DNA of 64,000 nt from UBA2365 sp964594045 (GCA_964594045.1 CAZQKR010000020.1:1-64000), one strand, 5' to 3'. Positions 33,960 to 42,365 are shown, counted from the first letter of the stretch. Notes: generated by a model from the letters alone, not told the origin. Program-made: numbers and translations.

Positions 33960-34586
33960 ATGAAAGTTAATGTTTTTGATATAAAAGGTCAGGATACCGG
34001 CAGGAGTATTGAATTGCCTGATGATTTGTTTGGTATCGAACCTAATGAACACGCAATGTACCTTGCTGCCAAGCAATTTTTGGCCAACGGAAGGCAGGGA
34101 ACTGCAAAATCCAAGGAGAAATGGGAAGTATCTCTTTCGACGAGGAAGATCAAACGTCAGAAAGGCACTGGTACTGCTCGTGCAGGTTCTTTGAAAAGCC
34201 CTGTTTTCAGAGGTGGTGGAAGGGTTTTCGGACCTCAGCCAAGGGATTACAGCATTAAACTGAACAAAAAACTAAAGGCCCTGGCCAGAGCTTCTGCACT
34301 TTCTGCAAAAGCCGCCGGAGGTAATGTGATCGTTGTGGAAGACTTTGCTTTTGATAAGCCACATACCAAATCTTATGTGAATATCATGAAGAGTCTTAAC
34401 CTGGGCAATAACAGATCTTTGCATGTGATCAGGGATTATGATAAAACGATGTTGTTATCCATGCGGAATATTCCAAGAACTGAGCTTGCAGTGGTGAATG
34501 ATCTGAATACTTACCAGATCCTCAAGGCCGGAAAACTGGTCTTCTCAGAAGGATCGATTGAAAAGATACGCACTTTATTCGTTTAA
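33960..34586 (+). CDS. rplD: 50S ribosomal protein L4
   Basis: 208 residues. L4 lines the exit tunnel with its extended loop GTGTARAGSLKSPVFRGGGRVFGPQPRDYSIKLNKKLK (about residues 67-104), which carries the tunnel-facing Arg/Lys and Gly residues. In E. coli it also represses the S10 operon. The gene begins 5 bp after rplC and ends 18 bp before rplW. The start ATG at 33960 gives the standard N-terminus with IELPDDLFG. Confidence 0.97.
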   Translation: MKVNVFDIKGQDTGRSIELPDDLFGIEPNEHAMYLAAKQFLANGRQGTAKSKEKWEVSLSTRKIKRQKGTGTARAGSLKSPVFRGGGRVFGPQPRDYSIKLNKKLKALARASALSAKAAGGNVIVVEDFAFDKPHTKSYVNIMKSLNLGNNRSLHVIRDYDKTMLLSMRNIPRTELAVVNDLNTYQILKAGKLVFSEGSIEKIRTLFV

Positions 34587-34604
34587 TCTTTTAATGAAAA
34601 GGCT

Positions 34605-34901
34605 ATGGCTAAGCAAATATTAATCAAACCGATCATAACTGAAAAAGCTGAAACGCTGTCTGAAAAAAGGAATCAGTACAGTTTTAAAGTAGAAAAGGAA
34701 GCAAATAAAGTGGAAATTGCAAAAGCAGTTGAGTCTATGTTCAATGTCAATGTGGTTTCAGTGAACACAGTTATTACACCAGGGAAGATCAAGGTAAAAG
34801 GTACCAGATCAGGTTACAGGAAAGGCATCCTTTCCCCTTATAAAAAGGCTATTGTAACTGTTGAAGCCGGTCAGAAAATTGATCTATACGCAGACATTTA
34901 A
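34605..34901 (+). CDS. rplW: 50S ribosomal protein L23
   Basis: 98 residues. L23 sits at the tunnel exit and is the docking site for trigger factor and SRP. IKPIITEKAETLSEKRNQYSFKVEKEANKVEIAKAVESMFNV is the conserved fold, and VNTVITPGKIKVKGTRSGYRKG is the extended loop. The conserved acidic residue for trigger factor contact is in the ITEKAE segment. It follows rplD after 18 bp and precedes rplB after 26 bp. Confidence 0.97.
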   Translation: MAKQILIKPIITEKAETLSEKRNQYSFKVEKEANKVEIAKAVESMFNVNVVSVNTVITPGKIKVKGTRSGYRKGILSPYKKAIVTVEAGQKIDLYADI

Positions 34902-34927
34902 TTTGAAAAACTATAAATTTTCAGACG

Positions 34928-35758
34928 ATGGCAATTAAAAAGTTCAAACCGGTAACTCCTTCCCTGAGATATAAATTAGGGATTGACTACTCTGAGTTGA
35001 CAAAAACCGAACCTGAGAAGAGTCTACTTAAAAAGCATGAATCTTCCGGTGGTCGGAACAGTTCCGGTAAAATGACCATGAGGAACAGAGGTGGTGGTCA
35101 TAAGAGAAGATACAGGATCATTGATTTTAAAAGAGATAAAGAAGGTATCCCTGCAAAAGTGAATTCAATTGAATACGATCCGAACAGGTCTGCTTTCATC
35201 GCTTTATTGTTCTATGCTGACGGAGAAAAAAGATACATTATCGCTCCTGATAAGCTTAAAGTCGGTGATACAGTGATGTCAGGCAAGCAAGCCACTCCAG
35301 ATGTCGGTCATGCGATGTATCTTGCTGATATTCCATTGGGAACTGCGATACACTCTATCGAAATGACACCTGGAAAAGGCGCAGCCCTTGCCAGAAGTGC
35401 CGGGACCAACGGGATCATGATGGGTAGGGAAGGAAAGTATGGAGTGATCAAATTGCCTTCCGGTGAGATCAGGAAAATTTTGTTGACCTGCAAGGCAACG
35501 ATCGGTTCAACTTCCAATCCTGACCACACGCTTACCGTTCATGGTAAGGCAGGCAGGAAAAGGTGGTTAGGCAAAAGACCCAGAGTGCGTGGTGTTGTTA
35601 TGAACCCGGTTGATCACCCGATGGGTGGTGGTGAAGGAAGAGCCTCAGGTGGATTACCCAGATCAAGGACAGGCATTATGGCCAAAGGCCAAAAGACAAG
35701 AAGCCTGACCAAGGATTCAAACAGGTTAATTATTTCTAAAAGAAAATCTATTAAATAG
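34928..35758 (+). CDS. rplB: 50S ribosomal protein L2
   Basis: 276 residues. L2 is one of the most conserved proteins of the large subunit and is needed for peptidyl transferase activity. The basic N-terminus KFKPVTPSLRYKLG, the SH3-like and OB domains in the middle and the C-terminal VRGVVMNPVDHPMGGGEGRASGG with the essential histidine (about 229) are all present. The last part (RTGIMAKGQKTRSLTKDSNR) is typical. It precedes rpsS by 7 bp. Confidence 0.98.
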   Translation: MAIKKFKPVTPSLRYKLGIDYSELTKTEPEKSLLKKHESSGGRNSSGKMTMRNRGGGHKRRYRIIDFKRDKEGIPAKVNSIEYDPNRSAFIALLFYADGEKRYIIAPDKLKVGDTVMSGKQATPDVGHAMYLADIPLGTAIHSIEMTPGKGAALARSAGTNGIMMGREGKYGVIKLPSGEIRKILLTCKATIGSTSNPDHTLTVHGKAGRKRWLGKRPRVRGVVMNPVDHPMGGGEGRASGGLPRSRTGIMAKGQKTRSLTKDSNRLIISKRKSIK

Positions 35759-35765
35759 TTAAGTA

Positions 35766-36032
35766 ATGGCAAGATCAGTAAAAAAAGGACCTTATGTACA
35801 TCATAAGTTGCTTGAAAAAGTTGAAAAAGCCAACGAAAGCACCAGAAAATCAGTGATCAAGACCTGGTCCAGGCCGTCCATGATCATTCCTGATATGGTT
35901 GGTTTGACTGTCGCGGTCCACAATGGTAAAACTTTCGTGCCGGTATTCATCACTGAAAATATGGTTGGTCACAAGCTAGGTGAGTTTGCTCCTACCCGTA
36001 CCTTCAGAGGCCATTCCGGAAATAGAAAATAA
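35766..36032 (+). CDS. rpsS: 30S ribosomal protein S19
   Basis: 88 residues. S19 sits in the 30S head with S13 and contacts the A-site finger. RSVKKGPYVHHKLLEKVEKAN, IKTWSRPSMIIPDMVGLTVAVHNGKTFVPVFITENMVGHKLGEFAPTRTFRGH is the complete conserved core, cited here by its ends. The gene is only 7 bp from rplB and 26 bp from rplV. Confidence 0.97.
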   Translation: MARSVKKGPYVHHKLLEKVEKANESTRKSVIKTWSRPSMIIPDMVGLTVAVHNGKTFVPVFITENMVGHKLGEFAPTRTFRGHSGNRK

Positions 36033-36058
36033 TAGATTAAAGCGGAAACATTATAATT

Positions 36059-36445
36059 ATGGAAGCAATAGCAAGATTGAGAAATGTACCAATGTCGGCC
36101 AGGAAAATGCGCCTGGTAGTTGACCTGATTCGTGGTAAAAAGGTTGATGAAGCGTTGAACATTTTAAAATACAATAAAAAAGAAGCATCTGTCTGGCTCG
36201 AAAAGCTGCTCCTTTCTGCGATAGCCAACTGGGAGAATAAGAATGATATGACCGGAAGTGCTGATGAATATGGATTATTTGTTAAAAGGGCTTTTGTGGA
36301 TGAAGGTGCGTACCTTAAGCGGTTCAGACCTGCTCCGCACGGAAGGGCTTTACCTTTCAGAAGGAAAACAAATCATGCCACAATTGTGGTGGAGAATAAG
36401 GTAGCTTTGCAAGCTGAAGTTGAAGAAAAAGAAAATAACGGATAA
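36059..36445 (+). CDS. rplV: 50S ribosomal protein L22
   Basis: 128 residues. L22 helps form the exit tunnel with L4, and its loop is a site of macrolide resistance. MEAIARLRNVPMSARKMRLVVDLIRGK is the usual helix, with ARKMRLVVDLIR conserved, and the loop is KRAFVDEGAYLKRFRPAPHGRALPFRR. The acidic tail VEEKENNG is short. It sits between rpsS and rpsC, with only 11 bp to rpsC. Confidence 0.97.
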   Translation: MEAIARLRNVPMSARKMRLVVDLIRGKKVDEALNILKYNKKEASVWLEKLLLSAIANWENKNDMTGSADEYGLFVKRAFVDEGAYLKRFRPAPHGRALPFRRKTNHATIVVENKVALQAEVEEKENNG

Positions 36446-36456
36446 TTATATAAATT

Positions 36457-37197
36457 ATGGGTCAAAAGACAAATCCAATCGGCAATAGATTAGGGATCAT
36501 CAGAGGATGGGAATCCAACTGGTACGGTGGCAGGGAATTTGCACAAAAACTGGTTCAGGATGAGCAGATCAGAAATTATCTTCAGGCGCGTATCAATAAA
36601 GGTGGATTAGCCCGTATAATTATCGAAAGAACGCTGAAGAGAATCACTATAACCATTCACACATCCAGACCCGGTATCATTATCGGTAAAGGTGGTCAGG
36701 AAGTGGATAAATTGAGAGAGGAACTGAAAGCGTTGTCAGGTGAAGATATTCAGATCAACATTATTGAGATCAGGAAGCCCGAGCTGGAAGCACCGATCGT
36801 AGCAGAAAGTATTGCAAAACAGCTGGAATCAAGGGTAAATTACCGTAGAGCTGTTAAAATGGCTATACAATCCACAATGCGAGCTGGTGCACTTGGGATC
36901 AAAGTCAGGGTTTCAGGTAGATTGAATGGTGCTGAGATGGCGAGAAGTGAAGAATATAAGGATGGCAGAACGCCATTGCATACCTTCAGGGCAGATGTGG
37001 ATTACTCTATTAAGGAAGCACTGACGGTATACGGCAAGCTTGGTATAAAAGTTTGGTTGTTCAGGGGAGAAATCCTGGGCAAGAGGGATCTTTCACCTAA
37101 CGTGGGTGTTCCTAAAAAGCTGAAAGGCAACGAAAGAGGCCCGGAAGAAAGAAGACAAGGTGACAGACGGCCTAAATCAAGGGGTGGAAGAAAATAG
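36457..37197 (+). CDS. rpsC: 30S ribosomal protein S3
   Basis: 246 residues. S3 lies at the mRNA entry and helps helicase activity with S4 and S5. It has the KH domain motif GIIIGKGGQEVDKLREEL (about 69-86) and the C-terminal S3 domain, with VDYSIKEALTVYGKLGIKVWLFRGEILG. The C-terminal tail ends RGPEERRQGDRRPKSRGGRK, a basic extension typical of Bacteroidota. It precedes rplP by 41 bp. Confidence 0.97.
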   Translation: MGQKTNPIGNRLGIIRGWESNWYGGREFAQKLVQDEQIRNYLQARINKGGLARIIIERTLKRITITIHTSRPGIIIGKGGQEVDKLREELKALSGEDIQINIIEIRKPELEAPIVAESIAKQLESRVNYRRAVKMAIQSTMRAGALGIKVRVSGRLNGAEMARSEEYKDGRTPLHTFRADVDYSIKEALTVYGKLGIKVWLFRGEILGKRDLSPNVGVPKKLKGNERGPEERRQGDRRPKSRGGRK

Positions 37198-37238
37198 GCT
37201 AAGAAAAAGAGTTTTTGAATAGTTAAAATTGATATAAA

Positions 37239-37658
37239 ATGTTACAACCCAAACGGACAAAATACAGAAAGCAGCAAAAAGGAAGAAACAGGGGTTTAGC
37301 TTATAAAGGCAGCTCTATAGATTTTGGCTCTTTTGGAATGAAATCGCTCGAGCATGGTTTTATCACTTCCAGGCAAATTGAAGCTGCGAGGATTTCTTTG
37401 ACCAGATATCTGAAAAGAGAAGGTAAGGTATGGATTCGTATCTTTCCGGACAAACCGGTTACCTCCAAGCCGCTCGAGGTTAGGATGGGTAAGGGAAAAG
37501 GAGCATTGGATCACTATGTGGCTGTCATCAAACCCGGAAAAGTCATGTTTGAACTTGATGGTGTAAGTGAAGAAAGGGCCAGGGAAGCTTTCCGTCTGGG
37601 AGGTCAGAAATTGCCTGTAAAGACCATGTTTTCCGTGAGACCTGATTATGTTGAATAA
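37239..37658 (+). CDS. rplP: 50S ribosomal protein L16
   Basis: 139 residues. L16 contacts the A- and P-site tRNAs near the central protuberance. KRTKYRKQQKGRNRGLAYKG at the start, SFGMKSLEHGFITSRQIEAARISLTRYLKREGKVWIRIFPDKPVTSKPLEVRMGKGKG (cited by its ends) and AREAFRLGGQKLPVKTMF at the end are all normal. The residue hydroxylated by the Rieske/JmjC family at Arg81 is present in the usual RMGKGKG loop. Confidence 0.97.
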   Translation: MLQPKRTKYRKQQKGRNRGLAYKGSSIDFGSFGMKSLEHGFITSRQIEAARISLTRYLKREGKVWIRIFPDKPVTSKPLEVRMGKGKGALDHYVAVIKPGKVMFELDGVSEERAREAFRLGGQKLPVKTMFSVRPDYVE

Positions 37659-37674
37659 ATAAAAGTGCAATTAT

Positions 37675-37935
37675 ATGGCAACTAAGAAATTTGAAGAATT
37701 GCAGGGCTACAGCGATGCCGATTTGAATACTGAATTAGCGGAGACTGAGAAGCGTATCGGCAAACTGATGTTCGATCACGCGATAAAAGGGCTTGAAAAT
37801 CCGCTGGCATTGAGGGAAGTACGCAGAGATATAGCCAGGCTGAAAACGGAGATCAGAAGAAGAGAAATTGCAGCAGATCCTGAGGCGAATGCCAAAAAGG
37901 ACAGAGTGATATTAAGAAGAAAGTTGAATAAATAA
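37675..37935 (+). CDS. rpmC: 50S ribosomal protein L29
   Basis: 86 residues, longer than the usual 60-65. The core ELQGYSDADLNTELAETEKRIGKLMFDHAIKGLENPLALREVRRDIARLKTEIRRRE is the two-helix hairpin of L29. A C-terminal extension of about 20 residues (ADPEANAKKDRVILRRKLNK) is charged and probably reaches along the rRNA. Placed between rplP and rpsQ, as in all bacteria. L29 sits near the tunnel exit. Confidence 0.95.
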   Translation: MATKKFEELQGYSDADLNTELAETEKRIGKLMFDHAIKGLENPLALREVRRDIARLKTEIRRREIAADPEANAKKDRVILRRKLNK

Positions 37936-37953
37936 AATTAAACGGTCAAGATC

Positions 37954-38211
37954 ATGGCTGAAAGAAATTTAAGAAAACAGCGTACAGGTGTTGTAGTGAG
38001 TGACAAGATGGATAAAACTGTTACCGTTCTTGTAGAGAGAAAATTGCGGCACCCGCTCTATGGAAAATTCGTCAAGAAAAGCAAGAAGTTCATGGCTCAT
38101 GATGAGACGAATGACTGCAATTACGGCGATAAAGTAAGAATTATGGAGACTCGTCCATTGAGCAAAAACAAACGTTGGAGAGTTGTTCAGATTGTTGAAA
38201 GAGCTAAATAG
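37954..38211 (+). CDS. rpsQ: 30S ribosomal protein S17
   Basis: 85 residues. S17 is a primary binder in 30S assembly. RTGVVVSDKMDKTVTVLVERK and KKFMAHDETNDCNYGDKVRIMETRPLSKNKRWRVVQIVERAK form the OB-like fold (cited by their ends). The conserved SKNKRW motif is intact. It follows rpmC by 18 bp and precedes rplN by 25 bp. Confidence 0.97.
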   Translation: MAERNLRKQRTGVVVSDKMDKTVTVLVERKLRHPLYGKFVKKSKKFMAHDETNDCNYGDKVRIMETRPLSKNKRWRVVQIVERAK

Positions 38212-38236
38212 TATTTATTTTTCAAAATTATAGGAA

Positions 38237-38602
38237 ATGATACAAGCGGAATCCAGATTGAAGGTTGCTGACAATAGCGGTGCAAAAGAAGTACTTTGCA
38301 TCAAAGTTTTGGGCGGAACCAGAAGAAGATATGCATCCATCGGTGATGTCATAGTCGTTGCAGTCAAAAATGCAACGCCAACAGGAATTAAAAAAGGTAC
38401 TGTAACGAAAGCTGTTGTGGTGAGGACCAAAAAGGAGCTTCGTAGAAAAGACGGATCTTATATCCGTTTTGATGACAACGCAGTCGTATTGCTGAATGCT
38501 GCCGGAGATCCAAGAGGTACACGTATTTTTGGACCTGTTGCAAGGGAATTGAGAGAGAAGGAGTACATGAAAATAGTATCATTGGCACCTGAAGTTCTAT
38601 AA
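38237..38602 (+). CDS. rplN: 50S ribosomal protein L14
   Basis: 121 residues. L14 forms part of the subunit bridge B5 and B8 with 16S rRNA and binds the silencing factor RsfS. MIQAESRLKVADNSGAKEV, RRRYASIGDVIVVAVKNATP and RDKK-like patches, and the C-terminal RIFGPVARELREKEYMKIVSLAPEVL are normal. The first gene of the part of the cluster that corresponds to the E. coli spc operon. No separate promoter was seen before it. Confidence 0.97.
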   Translation: MIQAESRLKVADNSGAKEVLCIKVLGGTRRRYASIGDVIVVAVKNATPTGIKKGTVTKAVVVRTKKELRRKDGSYIRFDDNAVVLLNAAGDPRGTRIFGPVARELREKEYMKIVSLAPEVL

Positions 38603-38622
38603 TTTTTAAAATTTTTGGATTT

Positions 38623-38943
38623 ATGTCTAATAATAAATTACATATCAAAAAAGGTGATCAGGTAGCTGTAGTCGAAGGTTCCTATAAAGGAAAATCGGGT
38701 AAAGTGTTGCAGGTTTTTCCCAAGACGGAAAGAGCGATCATTGAAGGTGTGAATTTGATCAAGAAGCATCAAAAACCCACCAATGATAAGCCGGGAGGCA
38801 TTATCGAAAAAGAAGCACCCATACATATTTCCAACATTTTGCTTATCGATCCCAAAACCGGTAAACCTACCAGGATTGGCAGACGATTGGAAAATGGAAA
38901 GTTGGTAAGATATTCAAAAAAATCAGGAGAAATTATTAAGTGA
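38623..38943 (+). CDS. rplX: 50S ribosomal protein L24
   Basis: 106 residues. L24 starts large-subunit assembly and sits near the tunnel exit. The KOW motif is KKGDQVAVVEGSYKGKSGKVLQVFPKTERAIIEGVN (about residues 9-44, cited by its ends). KHQKPTNDKPGGIIEKEAPIHISNILLIDPKTGKPTRIGRR is the second half. Its TGA stop overlaps the rplE start by 4 bp (ATGA), so the two are translationally coupled. Confidence 0.96.
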   Translation: MSNNKLHIKKGDQVAVVEGSYKGKSGKVLQVFPKTERAIIEGVNLIKKHQKPTNDKPGGIIEKEAPIHISNILLIDPKTGKPTRIGRRLENGKLVRYSKKSGEIIK

Positions 38944-39500
38944 TGAGTTACGTACCCAGATTAAAAACATTGTATAAGGAGGAGGTCATCCAGAAAATGA
39001 AGGATCAATTCAATTATTCTTCTCCAATGGAAGTGCCTAAATTGCTTAAAGTCACGATCAACCAGGGTATTGGCGAAGCTGCACTGGACAAGAAAATCAT
39101 CGATGAAGCAATGCGTGATCTTTCTTTGATCACGGGTCAGAAACCTATCGCCATCAAAGCGAAAAGATCTGTGTCCAACTTCAAACTGAGGGAAGGAATG
39201 GTGATCGGTGTCAAAGTCACACTCAGGGATTCCAGAATGTACGAATTCCTTGACCGTTTTATCAATGTCGCGCTTCCGAGGGTTAAAGACTTCAGGGGGA
39301 TCAACGATAAAGGATTTGACGGACGGGGCAATTACAGCGTTGGCGTCAAGGAACACATCATTTTCCCGGAGATCAGAATGGAAAGTATCAATAAGATATT
39401 AGGAATGGATATATCAATTGTGACCACCGCCAAGACAGATGCAGAAGCGCTGGCACTTTTGAAACATTTTGGAATGCCTTTTAAAAATCAAAGAAATTAA
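38940..39500 (+). CDS. rplE: 50S ribosomal protein L5
   Basis: 186 residues. L5 binds 5S rRNA and the P-site tRNA in the central protuberance. YVPRLKTLYKEEVIQKMKDQF at the start, KITINQGIGEA-like strand, GQKPIAIKAKRSVSNFKLREGMVIGVKVTLR (cited by its ends) and the C-terminal DAEALALLKHFGMPF are all conserved. The start is either the ATG at 38940 or the ATG at 38943. L5 proteins often start with one Met before SYVPRLK, so 38943 is slightly favoured. Confidence 0.95.
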   Translation: MMSYVPRLKTLYKEEVIQKMKDQFNYSSPMEVPKLLKVTINQGIGEAALDKKIIDEAMRDLSLITGQKPIAIKAKRSVSNFKLREGMVIGVKVTLRDSRMYEFLDRFINVALPRVKDFRGINDKGFDGRGNYSVGVKEHIIFPEIRMESINKILGMDISIVTTAKTDAEALALLKHFGMPFKNQRN

Positions 39501-39505
39501 TTATT

Positions 39506-39775
39506 ATGGCAAGGAAGTCATTAATAGCCAGGGAGGTTAAAAGGGCAAAGTTGGTTGAAAAGTATGCTGAAAAGCGTAAACAACTTAAAGCCGAAGGTCT
39601 ATGGGATGAATTGGATAAATTACCAAGAAATTCCAAACCTAGCCGGTTGCACAACAGGTGTCAACTGACTGGCAGACCCAAAGGATATATGAGAAGATTT
39701 GGAATATGCAGAGTGAAATTTCGGGAAATGGCCAATTTTGGAAAAATCCCTGGTGTAACAAAAGCAAGTTGGTAA
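39506..39775 (+). CDS. rpsN: 30S ribosomal protein S14
   Basis: 89 residues, the non-zinc form, since it lacks the CxxC knuckle of the short type. RNSKPSRLHNRCQLTGRPKGYMRRFGICRVKFREMANFGKIPGVTKASW (cited by its ends) is the conserved C-terminal half with the RRFGICR motif. The N-terminal part is basic. S14 lies in the 30S head. It is between rplE and rpsH. Confidence 0.97.
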   Translation: MARKSLIAREVKRAKLVEKYAEKRKQLKAEGLWDELDKLPRNSKPSRLHNRCQLTGRPKGYMRRFGICRVKFREMANFGKIPGVTKASW

Positions 39776-39792
39776 TAGAATAAACTAGAATT

Positions 39793-40194
39793 ATGGCAGT
39801 TACAGATCCAATAGCAGACTATTTAACCAGAATCAGGAATGCCCAGACAGCGGGGCACAGAATGCTGGTAATACCTGGCTCAAAATTAAAAAGGAGAATA
39901 ACCGAGATCCTTTATGATCAGGGTTATATTTTAAAATACAAGTTTGAAGAGGATGGCAAGTCAGGTCAGATTTACATCGCTTTAAAATATGATCCGTTGA
40001 CCAAATTACCCGTGATCAAGAGAATGGGTCGCATCAGTAAACCAGGCTTGCGTAAATATGCACCTGTTGAAAAACTGCCCAGGATCATCAACGGCTATGG
40101 CATCGCTATCGTTTCAACTTCCAAAGGGATCATGACCGATAAAGAAGCCAGACTTAAAAATGTAGGTGGCGAACTGATATGCTATATTTATTAA
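39793..40194 (+). CDS. rpsH: 30S ribosomal protein S8
   Basis: 133 residues. S8 is a primary 16S-binding protein and in E. coli represses the spc operon. DPIADYLTRIRNAQTAGHRMLVIPGSKLKRRITEILYDQGYI and the C-terminal GIAIVSTSKGIMTDKEARLKNVGGELICYIY (both cited by their ends) carry the SxxKGxxT motif that contacts 16S rRNA. Normal length. It follows rpsN after 17 bp. Confidence 0.97.
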   Translation: MAVTDPIADYLTRIRNAQTAGHRMLVIPGSKLKRRITEILYDQGYILKYKFEEDGKSGQIYIALKYDPLTKLPVIKRMGRISKPGLRKYAPVEKLPRIINGYGIAIVSTSKGIMTDKEARLKNVGGELICYIY

Positions 40195-40212
40195 AATTAA
40201 AACTTTTTTAGG

Positions 40213-40770
40213 ATGTCAAGAATTGGTAGAGCTCCTATTGCCTTACCGGCAGGAGTTGAACTCAAAATAAGCAAGGGTAACCTGGTTGAAGTCAAAGGTC
40301 CTAAGGGAAGTTTGATCCAGCAAGTTGATCCGGATCTCGAATTGGTCCTGGAAAACGGTTCTTTGGAAGTAAAGAGACCAAATGATCAGATCCGCTTCAG
40401 AGCGATGCACGGATTGTACAGATCTTTGTTGAATAATATGGTGACAGGTGTGTCTACAGGTTTTACTAAAGAACTGGAACTGGTTGGTGTAGGTTTCAGG
40501 GCTAACAACACCGGCAATTTGCTTGAATTGGCCCTGGGTTACTCTCACCCGATTTATTTCTATATTCCTGATGACCTGGTGCTGGAAACAGTTACAGAAA
40601 AAGGTAAAAACCCAATTATCAGACTGAGTGGTATCGACAAACAATTGATTGGTCAGGTTGCTGCTAAGATCAGAGCCTTCAGAAAACCTGAACCTTATAA
40701 AGGCAAAGGTGTCAGATTCGTAGGAGAAGAGGTCAGAAGAAAAATGGGTAAAACAGCAGGTAAAAAATAG
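40213..40770 (+). CDS. rplF: 50S ribosomal protein L6
   Basis: 185 residues. L6 lies near the sarcin-ricin loop where translation factors bind. Two repeated L6 folds are visible: the first around SRIGRAPIALPAGVELKI and EVKGPKGSL, the second around EGVGFRA-type VGVGFRANNTGNLLELALGYSHPI and GIDKQLIGQVAAKIRAFRKPEPYKGKGVRF (cited by its ends). The end RRKMGKTAGKK is basic as usual. Confidence 0.97.
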   Translation: MSRIGRAPIALPAGVELKISKGNLVEVKGPKGSLIQQVDPDLELVLENGSLEVKRPNDQIRFRAMHGLYRSLLNNMVTGVSTGFTKELELVGVGFRANNTGNLLELALGYSHPIYFYIPDDLVLETVTEKGKNPIIRLSGIDKQLIGQVAAKIRAFRKPEPYKGKGVRFVGEEVRRKMGKTAGKK

Positions 40771-40788
40771 ACTTTAAATTAAGTTGAA

Positions 40789-41148
40789 ATGAGCAGAAGA
40801 AATCAAAGCAAAGAGTTCAAAAGAAACAGGATCAAAATGAGGATCCGCAGTAAAATTAGTGGTACTGCTGTCAGACCTCGTTTGTCTGTCTTCAAAAGTA
40901 ATAAAGCAGTTTACTGCCAACTCATTGACGATGAAGCAGGAATAACGCTTGCAAGTTCTCAGTCACTGAATGGTCCTTTAGCCACTGGCAGCAGAACTGT
41001 TCAGGCAGAAAAAATCGGCGAAGAGATCGCACGTAAAGCACTCGCAATGAATGTGAACAATATCGTTTTCGACAGAGGAGGGTATCCATATCACGGAGTG
41101 GTTAAATCGTTGGCAGAAGGAGCCAGAAAAGGTGGCTTGAATTTTTAA
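40789..41148 (+). CDS. rplR: 50S ribosomal protein L18
   Basis: 119 residues. L18 binds 5S rRNA. RIKMRIRSKISGTAVRPRLSVFKSNKAVYCQLIDDEAGITLASSQS (cited by its ends) is the conserved front, and the C-terminal IVFDRGGYPYHGVVKSLAEGARKGGLNF is the 5S-binding signature. The basic N-terminal extension (SRRNQSKEFKRNR) is typical. It sits between rplF and rpsE. Confidence 0.97.
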   Translation: MSRRNQSKEFKRNRIKMRIRSKISGTAVRPRLSVFKSNKAVYCQLIDDEAGITLASSQSLNGPLATGSRTVQAEKIGEEIARKALAMNVNNIVFDRGGYPYHGVVKSLAEGARKGGLNF

Positions 41149-41166
41149 TGAATCAAAGTTATTGCA

Positions 41167-41688
41167 ATGTCAAATAGTTTTTTAAACAGAGTGAGTCCTG
41201 CTGAAGCCGGAGAATTGAAGGAAAAAATGGTTGCGCTCAACAGGGTGACCAAAGTTACAAAAGGGGGTAGGACTTTTAGTTTTGCGGCAATCGTTGTAGT
41301 TGGCGATGGTAATGGTACCGTAGGTTACGGTCTGGGTAAAGCAAGGGACGTATCTGAATCTATTGCAAAAGCAGTTGAGGCAGCCAAAAGAAACCTCGTT
41401 AAAGTTCCCGTATTAAAGGGCACAATTCCCCATGAGCAATTGGGTAAGTTTGGCGGAGGAAGAGTATTGATCAAACCTGCTGCAGATGGTACAGGAGTAA
41501 TTGCAGGTGGTGCAATGCGTGCTGTGCTTGAAACTGCCGGATATCACAACGTGCTCGCAAAATCCCAGGGTTCTTCTAATCCACATAACGTGATCAAGGC
41601 AACAATAGATGCATTGGTTAAATTAAGGAATCCTTATGACATTGCACGTCAGAGAGGATTAAAAATGGATAAAATTTATAATGGTTGA
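41167..41688 (+). CDS. rpsE: 30S ribosomal protein S5
   Basis: 173 residues. S5 lies by the mRNA entry and controls accuracy. The double-stranded RNA-binding N-terminal part has VALNRVTKVTKGGRTFSFAAIVVVGDGNGTVGYGLGKARDV (cited by its ends), and the C-terminal half has GRVLIKPAADGTGVIAGGAMRAVLETAGYHNVLAKSQGS, also cited by its ends. The loop that gives spectinomycin resistance (VTKGGRTF) looks wild type. It precedes rpmD by 18 bp. Confidence 0.97.
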   Translation: MSNSFLNRVSPAEAGELKEKMVALNRVTKVTKGGRTFSFAAIVVVGDGNGTVGYGLGKARDVSESIAKAVEAAKRNLVKVPVLKGTIPHEQLGKFGGGRVLIKPAADGTGVIAGGAMRAVLETAGYHNVLAKSQGSSNPHNVIKATIDALVKLRNPYDIARQRGLKMDKIYNG

Positions 41689-41706
41689 TACGCTAAATGT
41701 AATAAA

Positions 41707-41886
41707 ATGGCAAAAGTTAGATTGACACAGGTTGTGAGTAATATTAAAAGACCCCAAAGACAAAAAGATACTTTGGTCGCTCTTGGTATCACCAGAATGA
41801 ATCAGACAGTTGAAAAGGAACTTTCTCCCCAGGTTGAAGGTATGATCAGGAAAGTTCAACATTTGTTAAAAGTCGAAATGCTTTGA
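41707..41886 (+). CDS. rpmD: 50S ribosomal protein L30
   Basis: 59 residues, too short for many gene finders. It starts MAKVRLTQVVSNIKRPQRQK and has TLVALGITRMNQTVEKE, the alternating strand-helix pattern of bacterial L30, ending in LLKVEML. It lies between rpsE and rplO, the normal place in the spc operon, 18 bp after rpsE and 22 bp before rplO. L30 touches 23S rRNA near the central protuberance. Confidence 0.93.
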   Translation: MAKVRLTQVVSNIKRPQRQKDTLVALGITRMNQTVEKELSPQVEGMIRKVQHLLKVEML

Positions 41887-41908
41887 TAAGCTAAAAAATT
41901 AAAGATAT

Positions 41909-42355
41909 ATGGAGTTACATAATCTTAAACCAGCTGCAAATGCTGTAAAGCGCCAGAAAAGAATTGCCAGGGGTGCAGGTTCCGGACACGGTGGGACTGC
42001 TACCAGAGGTCATAAAGGTGCTAAATCAAGAGCAGGTTACAGTTCCAAAAGAAATTACGAGGGTGGTCAGACTCCTCTTCAGATGAGACTTCCTAAGAGA
42101 GGCTTTAAAAATCCTTTCAGAGTGGAATACGAGCCTTTTAATATTGAGAGGCTGGATAAAATTGCTGAAAAATACAATGTTGCAGCAATCACTCCAGATT
42201 TTCTTATAGAAAAAGGCTATATCAGGAAATACGAACTCGTTAAAATTTTGGCTGACGGGGAATTGACCAGAAAGTTGGATGTCTCCGCCCATAAGTTTTC
42301 AAAAGCTGCTGTTGCAGCAATTGAACAAGCCGGAGGTACCGTTACAACCTTGTAA
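41909..42355 (+). CDS. rplO: 50S ribosomal protein L15
   Basis: 148 residues. L15 is a late assembly protein with a long, basic, glycine-rich N-terminal extension: RIARGAGSGHGGTATRGHKGAKSRAGYSSKRNYEGGQTPLQMRLPKRGF (cited by its ends). The globular C-terminal part has VDKIAEKYNVAAITPDFLIEKGYIRKYELVKILADGELTRKL, also cited by its ends. It is followed at 10 bp by secY, as in most bacteria. Confidence 0.97.
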   Translation: MELHNLKPAANAVKRQKRIARGAGSGHGGTATRGHKGAKSRAGYSSKRNYEGGQTPLQMRLPKRGFKNPFRVEYEPFNIERLDKIAEKYNVAAITPDFLIEKGYIRKYELVKILADGELTRKLDVSAHKFSKAAVAAIEQAGGTVTTL

Positions 42356-42365
42356 ACTTATAGGT

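Noticed and set aside
42279..42365. Longer SecY start overlapping rplO
   Set aside because: The added 29 residues have no SecY character, whereas MNRFIETLKNIWK at 42366 matches the normal start.
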